The notes: generated by a model from the sequence alone, not told the origin. A stretch of DNA of 64,000 nucleotides from Amia ocellicauda (GCF_036373705.1 NC_089852.1:33245707-33309706), one strand, 5' to 3'. Shown: positions 41,813 through 51,227, counted from the first letter of the stretch. Program-made: numbers and translations.

Positions 41813-42287
41813 TTATTCATTTTCAGAGTACAAACCCATTTTTAAGCAATTGAGAAAAGTATAACACATACAGCAATTTTTCCCATTATTTAAACAAAAA
41901 GATATCAACTGATTGGTTACTTGCTCTATATCCACTACTACACCGGCTTTTATTTTATAAGTACACACATCGATTACATACATGTATAAAACAATAAAAT
42001 GAGCTATTTTAAAAATAAACAACCGTTCATTAAACATGACTTGTAAATGTTGATGAAATGGTCTAACATTGTTCCTTGCAACAGCGATCATAGCCGCCCA
42101 GTTTTCATACCCCTCAGTCTTTTTCACATCATCCATTAAATGCTCCAGGTTTGAATGTCAAATCAGTAGAGAAAAGGCGCTCGTCGGCCACTTTCTTTTC
42201 CAATACTTTGTACAATAGGGACCTCAGATTTTTCGCGGTTTGTTGGTGACAAATCCGGTTACAGAAACAATCCAGAACATTCCCCAT
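41813..42287 (-). pseudogene. Polinton protein R5, unknown
   Basis: Begins MGNVLDCFCNRICHQQTAKN (ATG 42287), two bases after the stop that ends R4 in its ancestral frame. One frame change near 42135 joins it to the frame 41813-42136 with GYENWAAMIAVARNNVRPFH and a hydrophobic FKIAHFIVLYMYVIDVC, ending MGLYSENE. It would be about 155 residues and mainly helical. I do not recognise the family. A Bcl-2-like fold was considered because it is helical and such proteins are reported from related adintoviruses, but no BH1 motif is visible. Confidence 0.5.
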
Positions 42288-42289
42288 CT

Positions 42290-43072
42290 TCAGGTGCTTT
42301 CAGTTGCTTTCAGCCTCTGAGTCGGTTTCGTACAGATCAAATTCCTTCTCCTTGTACTCTGCTTTACTTTATTTATGGAAGAAATATTCCTTCAGCTTGC
42401 CGGAGGTTTTTCTGCTGCCATCATCCAACTCGTCGAACAGCTGGTCGAGTTTCTCTCTGATGTACGGCTCCTTTTTCATCTATAATTTTCTGGACCTGCA
42501 TGGGACAGACATGCAGATGATGATAAGATAATGCTTTGACTAGCGCTGATTTCAACCAAGGTTTGTTCAGTTTTTTGTAAAAATCCTTAAAATAGAGATG
42601 GAAATAATATGTTTCTGGTTCAAACAGACAGCTGTGTCTCATCTGGCTAGGATGATTCACTTCACACCCCAGGTAGACTTCTTTCAGGGCTCGATCGATT
42701 CAGTATATACACCAGGGCGTTCTTAATAATTCTACTTACTTCAGCATGGACCTCAGGCCTAAAACCGTCACCTTCGTCACACCCCCTGGCAGGTTTGATT
42801 CTCATTGGTTCACTCAGCGTGGGTTGAGGTGTTTCTAGAGCCATAGTACAGCTCTCCTGAGACACCGCCGCAAAAGCAGCGATGTTCGGGTTCTCTTGAG
42901 CCGGGGAGTCGGTGGTGTTAGTCGTTACTTCCATTGAACAGCGGGTTGTTTCGTCTTGAGGTAGTGGCGGGCAGCCGCGGTAAGAGCGCTCGGGCTGGTA
43001 TAAAATGTCAGGATTGTAGGACCAAGGGAGTTCCTCGTTCGTAAGAGGGCTATAGAGTCTCGTAACAGACAT
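42290..43072 (-). pseudogene. Polinton protein R4, unknown, with Cys/His motif
   Basis: Starts ATG 43072 (MSVTRLYSPLTNEELPWSYN). The first 100 residues are polar and low in structure, followed by a helix (EVHAEVSRIIKNALVYILN). After a frame change near 42675 comes [20 protein letters not shown], a possible zinc-binding CHHC cluster, then [20 protein letters not shown]. Another frame change near 42475 leads to an acidic tail. An 11-base tandem duplication near 42300-42322 alters the last codons. The same motif is kept in copy 2. A TATA-like box lies about 35 bases upstream. No function can be assigned. Confidence 0.6.
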
Positions 43073-43083
43073 GCTCTTTTCAT

Positions 43084-43497
43084 CTAAACCAAGAGCAAGG
43101 GGTGGCTATTTTTATACAACATTTTTGCTACGTCATGTATTACATCACAGTTAGACAGGTGGGGGTGTAGGGGTAATGTCGACAAGGTCATCGCCGATGT
43201 CTTTGGCAGCATGCAACCACCCCCCGCTACATTTTTGCCCGTCCTCGCTGTTGAAATAAAGCCAATAAAGTCAAACTCTACATATTTCCTCAAGACCTCA
43301 AAACCCTCATTAATTTATTTTATGACCATTTTCATTTTCGACCAATCCCAGGTGTAGAAATCAATTTCGGTAACATATTCATTTTCATCCTCAGGATCCA
43401 TAAAAATAGGTTCAGCATCATAAAAAAAGCTAATTTGTTTGGCATAGCGTGTTTTCCTCAACATGATTCTGTTGTACCCCATCATAGTCAGAGTCAT
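43084..43497 (-). pseudogene. Polinton small protein R2, paralog of R1, with internal stop
   Basis: From ATG 43497 the frame reads MGYNRIMLRKTRYAKQISFF, then EPIFMDPEDENEYVTEIDFY and WDWSKMKMVIK before TAA at 43315. After that stop the same frame stays open to 43084 (YVEFDFIGFISTARTGKNVA). The block YVTEIDFYTWDWSKMK aligns with FVTRIEYTYEDWMHVKG of the neighbouring protein R1, so the two genes are probably a tandem duplication. Function unknown. Confidence 0.5.
43106..43116 (-). promoter_or_regulatory. TATA-like box of R4
   Basis: Minus-strand TATAAAAATAG, about 35 bases before the R4 ATG at 43072. Likely core promoter of the R4-R5-integrase-capsid transcript; inferred from position. Confidence 0.5.
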
Positions 43498-43533
43498 TAC
43501 AGTTCTACTATGATTCACAGATAGAGCGCTTTC

Positions 43534-43887
43534 CTAGTCGTGACTTTCAAACATCAGAGGCAGCGGAGCAGTTTCACGATCTCTATTACACTGTTTCAAC
43601 GCTTCTAACGCTTTATCCACATCCCGTTCCCTTGTCCAGCCCTTTACATGCATCCAATCCTCGTAAGTATACTCAATTCTGGTTACAAAAGGCGTAGACA
43701 TCTCCTCACCAGCCCTTAACTCAAAAAGCTCCAGACTGACATATCCCTTGTCCATTTTAAAATGGTATCCCCGTCTTGTCTCATCATCCTCCAGCTCCCA
43801 GATTCGGTCGAGTCTCACATCATATCGTGAAGGAACCCTAGCCCGGGTTTTCCTCTCAGGTGTTTTCTCATAGATACAGTCGGACAT
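43534..43887 (-). CDS. Polinton small protein R1, intact, unknown
   Basis: An uninterrupted 117-residue frame beginning MSDCIYEKTPERKTRARVPS. It lies just inside the right TIR and is the first gene of the right arm. The central part DKGYVSLELFELRAGEEMST followed by FVTRIEYTYEDW has the strand-turn-strand and terminal tryptophan layout of PC4-like single-stranded-DNA-binding domains; this is a shape comparison, not a confirmed family match. It ends in a helix (VDKALEALKQCNRD). A TATA-like box in the TIR lies about 70 bases upstream. It is one of only two long unbroken genes of the element. Confidence 0.6.
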   Translation of the reverse strand: MSDCIYEKTPERKTRARVPSRYDVRLDRIWELEDDETRRGYHFKMDKGYVSLELFELRAGEEMSTPFVTRIEYTYEDWMHVKGWTRERDVDKALEALKQCNRDRETAPLPLMFESHD

Positions 43888-43920
43888 GCTGAAAACCCAG
43901 AATCACTTCACACGTATAGA

Positions 43921-44213
43921 GAGAAAAAGAGCTGTTTTACTACAGAATCAGTCTGGCTTAAATACAAATCTTTTGGAGGGTTTGAAAAACAGTTGAAGAA
44001 CCCCCACCCCCTGTACATTCCTTCGGGGCCCTGTCAGCTCCACCCACAAATATTACAATTTCAGTGCCCTGTCAACTCCGCCCATACATATGCTAATTAT
44101 TCAGTCACGTGGGACACGTCCCCTAGGAAGTGGCCCTCGAGTTCAACTCAAGTTCAATATCAAAAGGTCAAATCCCCCTCAACACCCCTTAATGAGTGCC
44201 CTATATAACTACT
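43921..44213 (-). repeat. right terminal inverted repeat of the Polinton
   Basis: Inverse of 26483-26752, ending CTATATAACTACT, followed by the target duplication TAAATG (44214-44219). It contains two copies of a GGGCGGAGTTGACAGGGC-type repeat where the left TIR has one. Confidence 0.92.
43955..43964 (-). promoter_or_regulatory. TATA-like box in the right TIR, upstream of R1
   Basis: Minus-strand TATTTAAGCC, the same box that recurs at 71-base intervals in the left TIR region. It is about 70 bases before the R1 ATG. Because it is inside the TIR, the left end has the same potential promoter pointing into the left arm. Confidence 0.55.
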
Positions 44214-44345
44214 TAAATGGGCACACCCAAAGTATAAAAGTATAAAATAAAAAAGGTACGACTATCAACAGCAAACCTCCAAATTAGACTAGCTTACAAT
44301 CCAATCAAAACATTCAAAATGGAAGATCCTTAGAGGTGAGGTAGG
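44214..44345. repeat. OR-block flanking segment alpha, copy 3, right part
   Basis: Alpha sequence resuming after the Polinton with TAAATGGGCACACCCAAAG, matching the uninterrupted copy near 22945-23160. It breaks off after GAAGATCCTTAGAGGTGAGG, where DIRS debris begins. Confidence 0.75.
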
Positions 44346-44696
44346 CCTTGGTTTTAGATCTCGCTACAGTTGGTGGTCTGCTACCCTCGGCATCCTCGGA
44401 CCCCAGACTCCACGTCACCGTCTCTGGGAACCCCAGCACACACGGTGTGGTTAAGCCTACGGGCCTACACAGCGCTTTGTATCCAGCACCTGGTGCTCGG
44501 CATACACAGCGTTCAGTCCAGTAACAGCAAGGTTGCGTGTGGCTGGTGTCGCAGCGCCCCCGTGTATATATAAACGTTGCCGGGTGGAGACGCACTTACA
44601 GCAGCGAGGCGTTTCAGCTGTTGTGTGTCCCTGGTGCAAACACTGACTGGCGCCTCTATTGCACATTTCCCTGTACACGTGTGTGTGCGCTTGACA

Positions 44697-44870
44697 ATGA
44701 GATCCTCTTGCCCACGTCACTGTGCCGCTTGCATCCAAAGCACCTTGCCTGCCTGGAGTGGGGAGGTCCTATGCCCCATCTGTCTGGGCACCGACAGCCA
44801 CGGAATTTGGCCACGACTTCCAGGTCTGCAATCGCTGACGCTCCCGAAGGTCTCCCACTCCAGTGAGTGA
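44697..44870 (+). pseudogene. DIRS gag-like N-terminal fragment
   Basis: The frame starts MRSSCPRHCAACIQSTLPAW and continues VLCPICLGTDSH, two cysteine pairs like those at the start of DIRS gag proteins. The rest of gag is missing. Confidence 0.5.
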
Positions 44871-45410
44871 CGGGGGGGCCTCTGGGGCGCTGGACCAGCT
44901 GCCACGGCAGCTTCAAGATGCTCAACCTGCGCACCATGTCCCAGGCCATCAAGCCCGGCGACTGGTTCACCACGGTGGATCTGAAAGATGCGTACTTTCA
45001 CATCCCCATTGCGCAGGTGCAAAGGGAGTTTCTCTGCTTCACCTTCGTGGGCCAAGCATTCGAGTTTGCTGTTCTCCACGCCATCTGCTTCTGTGGGCAG
45101 AGACACAGTTCCGCTCCATCAGAGCAGTTCACCTCTCCTGGTGGTCCTGGAGAAGTTCAGGAGAGAAAGATCAACAGTTCTGCTGATAGCCCCACGGTGG
45201 CCTCGCAGATTCTGGTTTACAGACCTGACCGCCCTCCTCCACGGAGAGCCTTCACAGCTCCCAGTGAGAGCGGACTTGTTGTCCCCAGGTGGAGGGCACA
45301 CTTTGGCTTTGATTGCCTGGGGTCTGTCAGACATGGTAGTAGCCACTATTCAGTCGGCGAGAGCTCCCTCTACATGGTCGCAGTATTCCTACCACTGGCG
45401 GATGTTTAGC
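44867..45410 (+). pseudogene. DIRS reverse transcriptase fragment
   Basis: The frame includes LRTMSQAIKPGDWFTTVDLK, then DAYFHIPIAQVQREFLCFTF and VGQAFEFAVL, the fingers/palm start typical of DIRS1 reverse transcriptases. After AVL the sequence jumps to the region before the recombinase, so the catalytic aspartate pair and RNase H are absent here. Confidence 0.8.
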
Positions 45411-45830
45411 ACCTGGTGCCAAGACGGTAGTCAAGACCCAATTAATTGACCCATTAGGGTAATATTACTATTTCTACAGTAGCTGTTGGACCAGGGCAAG
45501 TCCCCGTCCACGCTCAAAGTGCATCTCGTGGCCATCTCCACATGTCATGTCCGAATTGATGGTGAGCCCCCTGGGTCTCATTTCTTGGCTGTGCAGTTTT
45601 AAAGGGAGCTTGACGGCTGCGGTCTCCTCGCACCCCTTCACTGCCCGCATGGCACCTTGCTGTAGTGCTGTAGGCCCTTTTTCAAGGCGCCCCCTTGGCA
45701 GACATTTGTGCGGCTGCAGCTTGGGCATCGCCGCTTACATTTGCCCGGTTCTACATGTTGGATGTGACAGGACCGGTCCCTTCCATTGGGAACCCGGTGT
45801 TGGCTACAGTCGAGTCCCAGTAGCCTGCAG
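45215..45830 (+). pseudogene. DIRS tyrosine recombinase fragments
   Basis: Three pieces: 45250-45447 with RAPSTWSQYSYHWRMFSTWC (N-terminal helical domain), 45475-45600 with SPSTLKVHLVAISTCHVRID, and 45680-45828 with QGAPLADICAAAAWASPLTF followed by ARFY, the region with the nucleophilic tyrosine. The central arginine/histidine boxes are deleted. Confidence 0.7.
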
Positions 45831-46024
45831 TACCTCTGGCCTTTCCTGTCCCAGTCTGCCCCTCTTAAGTGCATCCTGATGGAGCTTTTGAACCGTGTAT
45901 TTCCCTTCCACTGGACTATGCCTTCCAGTCAAGCAACCACATGAGCTGCTCCTGGACTTGCTGACAGCCCTGTCAATGTGTTCCCAGGGTCTGTCATGCA
46001 GTCTACAGCTACGTTGCCTTACAA

Positions 46025-46840
46025 GACCGCCCTGTATATAGTTCATTCATTATGACATTGTGTTGCGGTGGTGCATGTGTCTGGCCTGTACCCCATTCTG
46101 TATATATATGTGTTAAACAGCAGGACTGTGGCTCCATTCTGGAAAGGTTAGAATGGAGCTCACTGCCGCTGTTCCCAGCTGTTGGTGCTCGAGTTTCGCT
46201 GCCTTGCTGTGTACATAGTTCCTTATTCAGCAGGTCTGTGGCCCACTCTGAATGTGTTACGCAATGGAGCACGGGACCGTTGCTGTTGTCCTCCAGCGGA
46301 GGAGCTTCTCCAGTGCCCCGCTGTGTACATAGTTCATTTATTCACACGGTAAGAGCTGTAGTTGCCCTGCGTTAGCCATGCTGTTCTGCAGGTGTCAACT
46401 GCTCCTGTGTTCCACGTGTGGTGCATGAGCCGGCTCCTGCGCCCTATGACGTATATAGTTCGTTTGTCACAACACTGTTGAGCTGTTGTGGCCTTGCTCC
46501 TAGCTATGCTTAGTAGGGCTGGCAGCCACTGCTTCTATGGTGGTGCGGAAAGCGCATGAAAAGTTTCCTGCACCCTGCAATGTATATAGTTTAGTTTGTG
46601 ATGACATTAAGAGCGAGGCCGAACCAGCTCTATAGTGTGCTAGTGGCCACTGCTCCGATGTCTGAGCTGGCTCCTGCACCACGTGGTGTATATAGTTTTT
46701 TTGTAGGAAATCTAATTGTCAGCACAATGGAACTCTTCCACTCTGTACTATTCAGTTGAGTTGGATGCTCCTGTGCTGCGCGCTGACGAGCATGAAGGCC
46801 TTGCTGTCACCCTACATGTACATATTGTATATTGTTGTTC
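46025..46840 (+). repeat. degenerate tandem array of about 110-130 bp units
   Basis: A core TGTATATAGTTCATT or close variant recurs near 46033, 46095, 46211, 46324, 46451, 46580, 46688 and 46818. Around it, CTGTGGCC and GCTCCTG phrases recur. It lies in the 3' part of the DIRS element. No credible reading frame. Confidence 0.6.
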
Positions 46841-46900
46841 AGCTCGGATACTCTGTTGACTAGCCAGCTATGTATTCTGTTGTTTTGCATTGGGTCTGTC

Positions 46901-48931
46901 TATATATATATATATTCCTAATATATGACCTGTAGCGATCTATCTATGATGAGTTTGAGCCGTACATTCTCCGAGCTGACGTAATATGCTCTGCTGTCAA
47001 TCAAGTTTGAAACTCTTGATACTCGGAGCTGATTGGAGGAGAGAGAGAGACGCGACTGAGGGAGGCGGGGAGAAGGTTTGAATGAGTCAGCCGGGGAAGA
47101 CACAGATTTGGATAAATGTTGCAAATAACGGACTGTTTTCCTTTTTGCTTTATGTCAGTTATGTAAAATATTTTCCTGAGCGTTAAGAACTGAATTAAGA
47201 GATTTCAGACAGACAAGGATTAAAGACTTGTTGCTGACGTGTGTTTTTTGGGATTGAGTCGTCGGCGCCAGTGTTTGTTTTGTTGAGTTTAAACCAACCA
47301 GACCAATCAGGACCAGAGTTTCCAGTGAAACCAGAGCAAGATGCGAATGGACGCTTCAGACAGTGTGAGACATGAAATCCAGTGGTTTCTATGTATGTGT
47401 AACTCGGACTGTTTTTGTTTTGCACTTACAGTTATTCTAATGATATGGAATTATACAGGTGATCAATCGTTGAAAAATTGATATTCTGATGAAGATGGCA
47501 TGTCTATCAAACATTAGTATTATCTCTTTGTTTTCATCCCTAGTGATTTGTCTGTGAACCAAATCCAGGTAAAAAGCATAGTTTTGTCTAGTGCAAGTGT
47601 GAATACTTGATTTGTGTAAACATCACATGCATATTTTGTATTCACCCCCCATTGATGATGATAATGTTAATAATTTAATTATATCCGTACTAATTTATTT
47701 CTTTTCACAGATGCAACCAAATAAATAAGGGGGCATCATGGAGACTCAACGGAATAATTAAGGAGCTTCGTTACGCTGATGGAGAGGAGGACACAGCCCT
47801 TCATCTGACACTGATTTAAATGTTAATTAAGCTTCATTACCCGCTGAAGGAGGAGGAGGACACAGCCCTTCACCTGACGGTGTTTCAGTGATAATGGCCC
47901 CGGGGCGGAGGCGCTCATGTGCCGTTTTTATACAGTCGCATGTGTTTACAGTTTCCACTGGACTGCGTTTCTAGAGGTCTCTGTCTATTGCGGCAACCGT
48001 TCACCTTCGACAAGTATATACATAGTTTTATATTATTATTGTTTGTTTTATTGTATTTGTTAAGTTGTAGTTGATATAGTTTTATAGTTGATATAGTTAT
48101 ACAGCGCTGTGACGAGCTACGTTCAAAAAACAGTGCTGAATACAAGGCAGTGACACAGCGTTTGCGGCGCCAGATCCATCACAATGTGCGCCCTGTAACA
48201 CTGTCTGCCAAGTTTACTGTATTGAACATTTCAATGAATGGCACAGGTTTTGATCGTGACTGCGTTTTAGTTGATAGTACTGTTCATAGTTTATTATTAT
48301 TATTATTACAGCGTTTCAGTGTATTTTCATTTGCGTTAATTTCATATTATCTGTATGTGTTTTGTTTATTTGCATTTTAGTGTATTTGTTTTTATTACAA
48401 AAAATCATTATAAAGTATACAATTGTACACTAAAAAGTTACATGTATCGCATTTGCATTGTTTTATTTGTTCTAATAAAAGTGTTTCATGGACATGTACA
48501 TGGGAGCGTAAAGGGATAATGAAAAACACAATTGGCCTTTTTTTCATTCATTATATGTTTACATTTTTAAAGCAATGTCTGGTGTTATTATCATTATCAT
48601 TATTTTCAAAATTTGGTACCTGGCAAGGGTTTTCATTTTTTCATCTGGAGTTGAAGTGGTTAATAGGACAATCAAGGTTTATGTTTTATATTTAAAAGTA
48701 TGTTAACAATATATGAAATTATATAAATTATTAAATTATATATATTCTGTATTTCAGTATATAACGTGGCCATAATTCACATATTTAGGTTTTAAAAATA
48801 TCTTAATGTATTTCACAATATAAAAAAACTGCAATTTACATATTTTAAAGTATAAGATATTAAACTATTTTGATGTTTTGATAATGTATTTCTTGTATAT
48901 TGCTTAATTCTGTGTTTGTATTTTCACATCC
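46901..48931. other. unassigned insertion, no gene recognised
   Basis: Relative to the paralogous blocks this interval is extra, so it probably came with or after the DIRS insertion. A direct repeat lies at 47775-47880, with both copies containing GGAGGACACAGCCCTTCA. I see no coding region with motifs, no TIR and no LTR termini. Confidence 0.35.
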
Positions 48932-49348
48932 CTACAGTTACTAAGGTCGCCTGTGTGTTTGTCTGTAAGCCTGTGTGTGAGTGTTGGGGGTAACGTTCCC
49001 ATATCAAATCATTTTTTGTCTCAGTTTTCCTTTGTTCTTTAACACCAGTGCACATGTCCCTTCCAATACAGTTTCACTGGACTCTGGCTCTTGCTAATTA
49101 GAAATGGGATACAGTTTTAAAAATAGCGGGGCTTATGGGACATTGGATTGATATGCTTAGCTGCAACATGTATTATTTAGTTATCCTTATATTAAGTACA
49201 CTTAATATGATAAAACATAAATAACACAGGCATTGATATATACACAGTCAATGTATTACCTAATCAAATGAGAAGCAGATCTAATCCACAATTTTGTGTA
49301 TATATTGTGTTTTTGTCAGACCTCTAGTCTAACAGGCCTCAAAGAGAG
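48932..49348. repeat. OR-block flanking segment beta, copy 3
   Basis: Resumes the duplicated block with TTACTAAGGTCGCCTGTGTG, colinear with 23785-24250, then stops at an insertion after AGAGGTGACTTGG. A piece of about 35 bases present in copies 1 and 2 (GCAGAGAGTCCTGAAGGC) is deleted. No gene. Confidence 0.75.
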
Positions 49349-49899
49349 GTGACTTGGGACAGAATTAAATCAAAAATGTTGGCGCTGCGAGACGCTCACA
49401 GAAGCATTAGCGGCATGTCTGCGAATGGAAATCGCGCTGCTAAACTATTGTGGTATTAAATCTAAACCTAGAAAACTACACAACTGTACTCAGTCGCTCT
49501 TTAAATGTTTAGTTAGATGCTAATCTCTTCTAATTTTTAATGTACATTTCATGATGTACAGTTGTGTAGTCTGCTATTAGCAGCTGGTTAAAGTTGTAGT
49601 TAATCCCGCCCAACAATACAGTGGGAGTGGTTACATTTTTGCTGTATTAAATCAAGAAAATATCTGCGAGAAAACAACCTGAAAATGCTCTTGCAGGTCC
49701 TCTAGTTTTAGACAGCTTGGGAGTTAAAGCCTCTCGTGGTTAAGGCAAAGTGGGAAAAAAATCCGATTGCTCCGGGTTTATTCACACGCCTCCGCGGCTC
49801 TTTGTGTTCAGTGGAAATAACGTTAGGTTATTATCATAACCCTGGTTCCCTGAAAAAGAAAGACAACCATTACCGAACAGGAAGAGCCTTCTGACCTAA

Positions 49900-50235
49900 C
49901 AATCATGTGAAAACATGTTCCAAAGCTGCCCAATCCCAGCATCTCCCAGATCTACTCTACTACTTGAGGACTCAATCTTCATTCCTAGCTCCCCGAGAGA
50001 GTAGGTCCAAAGCTCTGTTGGACACACCTAGCAGGTGTATGGAGATGGTCTCAGGCCCACAGGAGAAGTTTGTACGCCACGATATGTAGTCCGGGTGAGT
50101 GCATGCCCCCTTGGTGGTTGAGTTAAGCCACCACTGTCGTGTTGTCTGTCCAAACTAAGACATGCTTGTTCGACAGGATGTGCTGGCTCGCAGCTCCTTT
50201 GCATTAATGTGGGAGGATGATCAGAGACCATTTCA
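49900..50235 (-). pseudogene. DIRS RNase H-like fragment
   Basis: On the minus strand near 50165-50060 the translation reads NKHVLVWTDNTTVVA, a stop, then LNHQGGMHSPGLHIVAYKLL. This resembles the RNase H segment of DIRS reverse transcriptases (TDNT...NHQGG). It is isolated and interrupted. Confidence 0.55.
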
Positions 50236-50658
50236 CATCCTTATACCCCAATCTCATTGCAGACTGTGCCCCAGCTGTAGTGGGCAGCTTAACACTGTAC
50301 GTATTAATTCGGAAGGTTATGCCACTTGTAATGTGCTCACATTATGTTATGTTCAGTGAGCTAAAACTACTTAAAACATGTTTGCGCTCCACTATGACAC
50401 AAGAAAGTCTTTATGTGCGGCACACCTGTACATAAGGACTCACACTGATATCTGCTGATGTTATTGATGTATTCGGGCGTCACAATGTGAGACTTGCATT
50501 CACACAGAAACTCCTACATCAGCGGCGCAAACAGCTCATTTCAAATGAATAGTTGCGGCTTATTTTTAGTTCCTAGTTTCTTCCAATGATAAATGTAACC
50601 ACTGAGTTTTGAAGCCGGTGCGTCACTGTTTGTTTTTAGTCTGCACCACTACATATAA

Positions 50659-50735
50659 CCCAGCTAACACACCATGTTGCCACAACGTTGTAGAAACATA
50701 ATTCAACATTGTGGCAATGTTGTGTGTTAGCTGGG
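50659..50735. mobile_element. 77-bp foldback element
   Basis: Arms CCCAGCTAACACACCATGTT and the inverse ending GTGTTAGCTGGG, with TTGCCAC/GTGGCAA also paired. This is a short palindromic MITE-like repeat. No coding capacity. Confidence 0.7.
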
Positions 50736-51009
50736 AAGTGAACGCTGAATAAAATATTTACATTGATCTGTTATTCACCCAATGATTGATCCACCCGCTA
50801 ATAGATAACGCCTATGTAAGGGTGTCTGCCAATAATAATAATAATAATAACAATAACTACAAAGCTTTAATTAATGGCAGCTTCGGTTTTCATTTTATAT
50901 TTTTTTCTTCTCTCATATCTACTAAGTATAGGCTTGTAGTGTTGTGTGAGTGAGGGAGATTAATGCTGTGGATTTACAGCACAAAGCGCCAGATCCCTGT
51001 GTTTCTCCG

Positions 51010-51190
51010 CTTTATTGACCCATCGCTGCTCCTCCCTGCTCTTCCGCCTCCGGTTTCTCTTCAATTTCAGACACTGTGATTGGCTCGCGGTGCCTCTCGC
51101 GCTGCCCGCTCAACCCGGAAACCACGCCCTCAAAACACGGCTCCTCCCGAGTTTCCCTCCTGCGCCTCTTCCGCAACGTTTCGCGTTTGC
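51010..51190. other. GC-rich, CpG-containing patch
   Basis: Unlike the AT-rich surroundings this patch has many CpG pairs (GCTCGCGG, TCTCGCGCTGCCCG, GCAACGTTTCGCG) and an inverted CCAAT box (GATTGG at 51079). It looks promoter-like but no exon can be tied to it. It lies inside the composite insertion. Confidence 0.4.
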
Positions 51191-51227
51191 ACTTTGTGAA
51201 CATTTTTTATTGAATCCTGCCCTTGGT

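Larger units (their letters stand above)
26483..44213. mobile_element. Maverick/Polinton DNA transposon (virus-like), 17.7 kb, full length but inactive
   Basis: The termini are inverted repeats starting AGTAGTTATATAGGGCA (left) and ending with its inverse (right), about 270-290 bp long. Target duplications are TAAATT (26477-26482) and TAAATG (44214-44219), 5 of 6 bases alike, which fits the 6-bp duplication and AG...CT ends of Polintons. Inside are the family's hallmark genes: protein-primed DNA polymerase B, retroviral-type integrase with chromodomain, packaging ATPase, adenain-like protease, penton-like and major capsid proteins. A Tc1 (28199-29786) and two solo LTRs (29946-31750, 37334-38004) are nested in it. 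Most genes are broken, so it cannot move or form particles by itself. Confidence 0.93.
44346..46900 (+). mobile_element. DIRS-like tyrosine recombinase retroelement, internally deleted
   Basis: In order there are a gag-type cysteine cluster (44697-44870), a reverse transcriptase piece (44867-45070), pieces of the tyrosine recombinase (45215-45830), and a long repetitive 3' region (45850-46900). The RT active-site box and RNase H are deleted. DIRS elements use a recombinase instead of a DDE integrase and have no target duplication; none is seen here. Confidence 0.8.
49350..51227. mobile_element. 1.9-kb composite insertion between beta and gamma segments
   Basis: The paralogous block at 24250 has no sequence here, so the whole interval is an insertion, possibly bounded by a five-base CTTGG repeat on both sides. 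It contains a minus-strand DIRS RNase H relic (49900-50235), a small foldback element (50659-50735) and a GC-rich patch (51010-51190). Its origin as one or several events is unclear. Confidence 0.5.

Noticed and set aside
41813-42287. R5 as a viral Bcl-2 homolog
   Set aside because: Helical composition fits loosely, but no BH1 or BH3 motif could be identified.
44314-46682. Several antisense frames of 75-130 residues in the DIRS region
   Set aside because: They are shadows of GC-rich DIRS coding remnants and show no conserved domain.
48150-48695. Short plus-strand frames of 76 and 90 residues
   Set aside because: AT-rich, hydrophobic by composition, without motifs or supporting signals.
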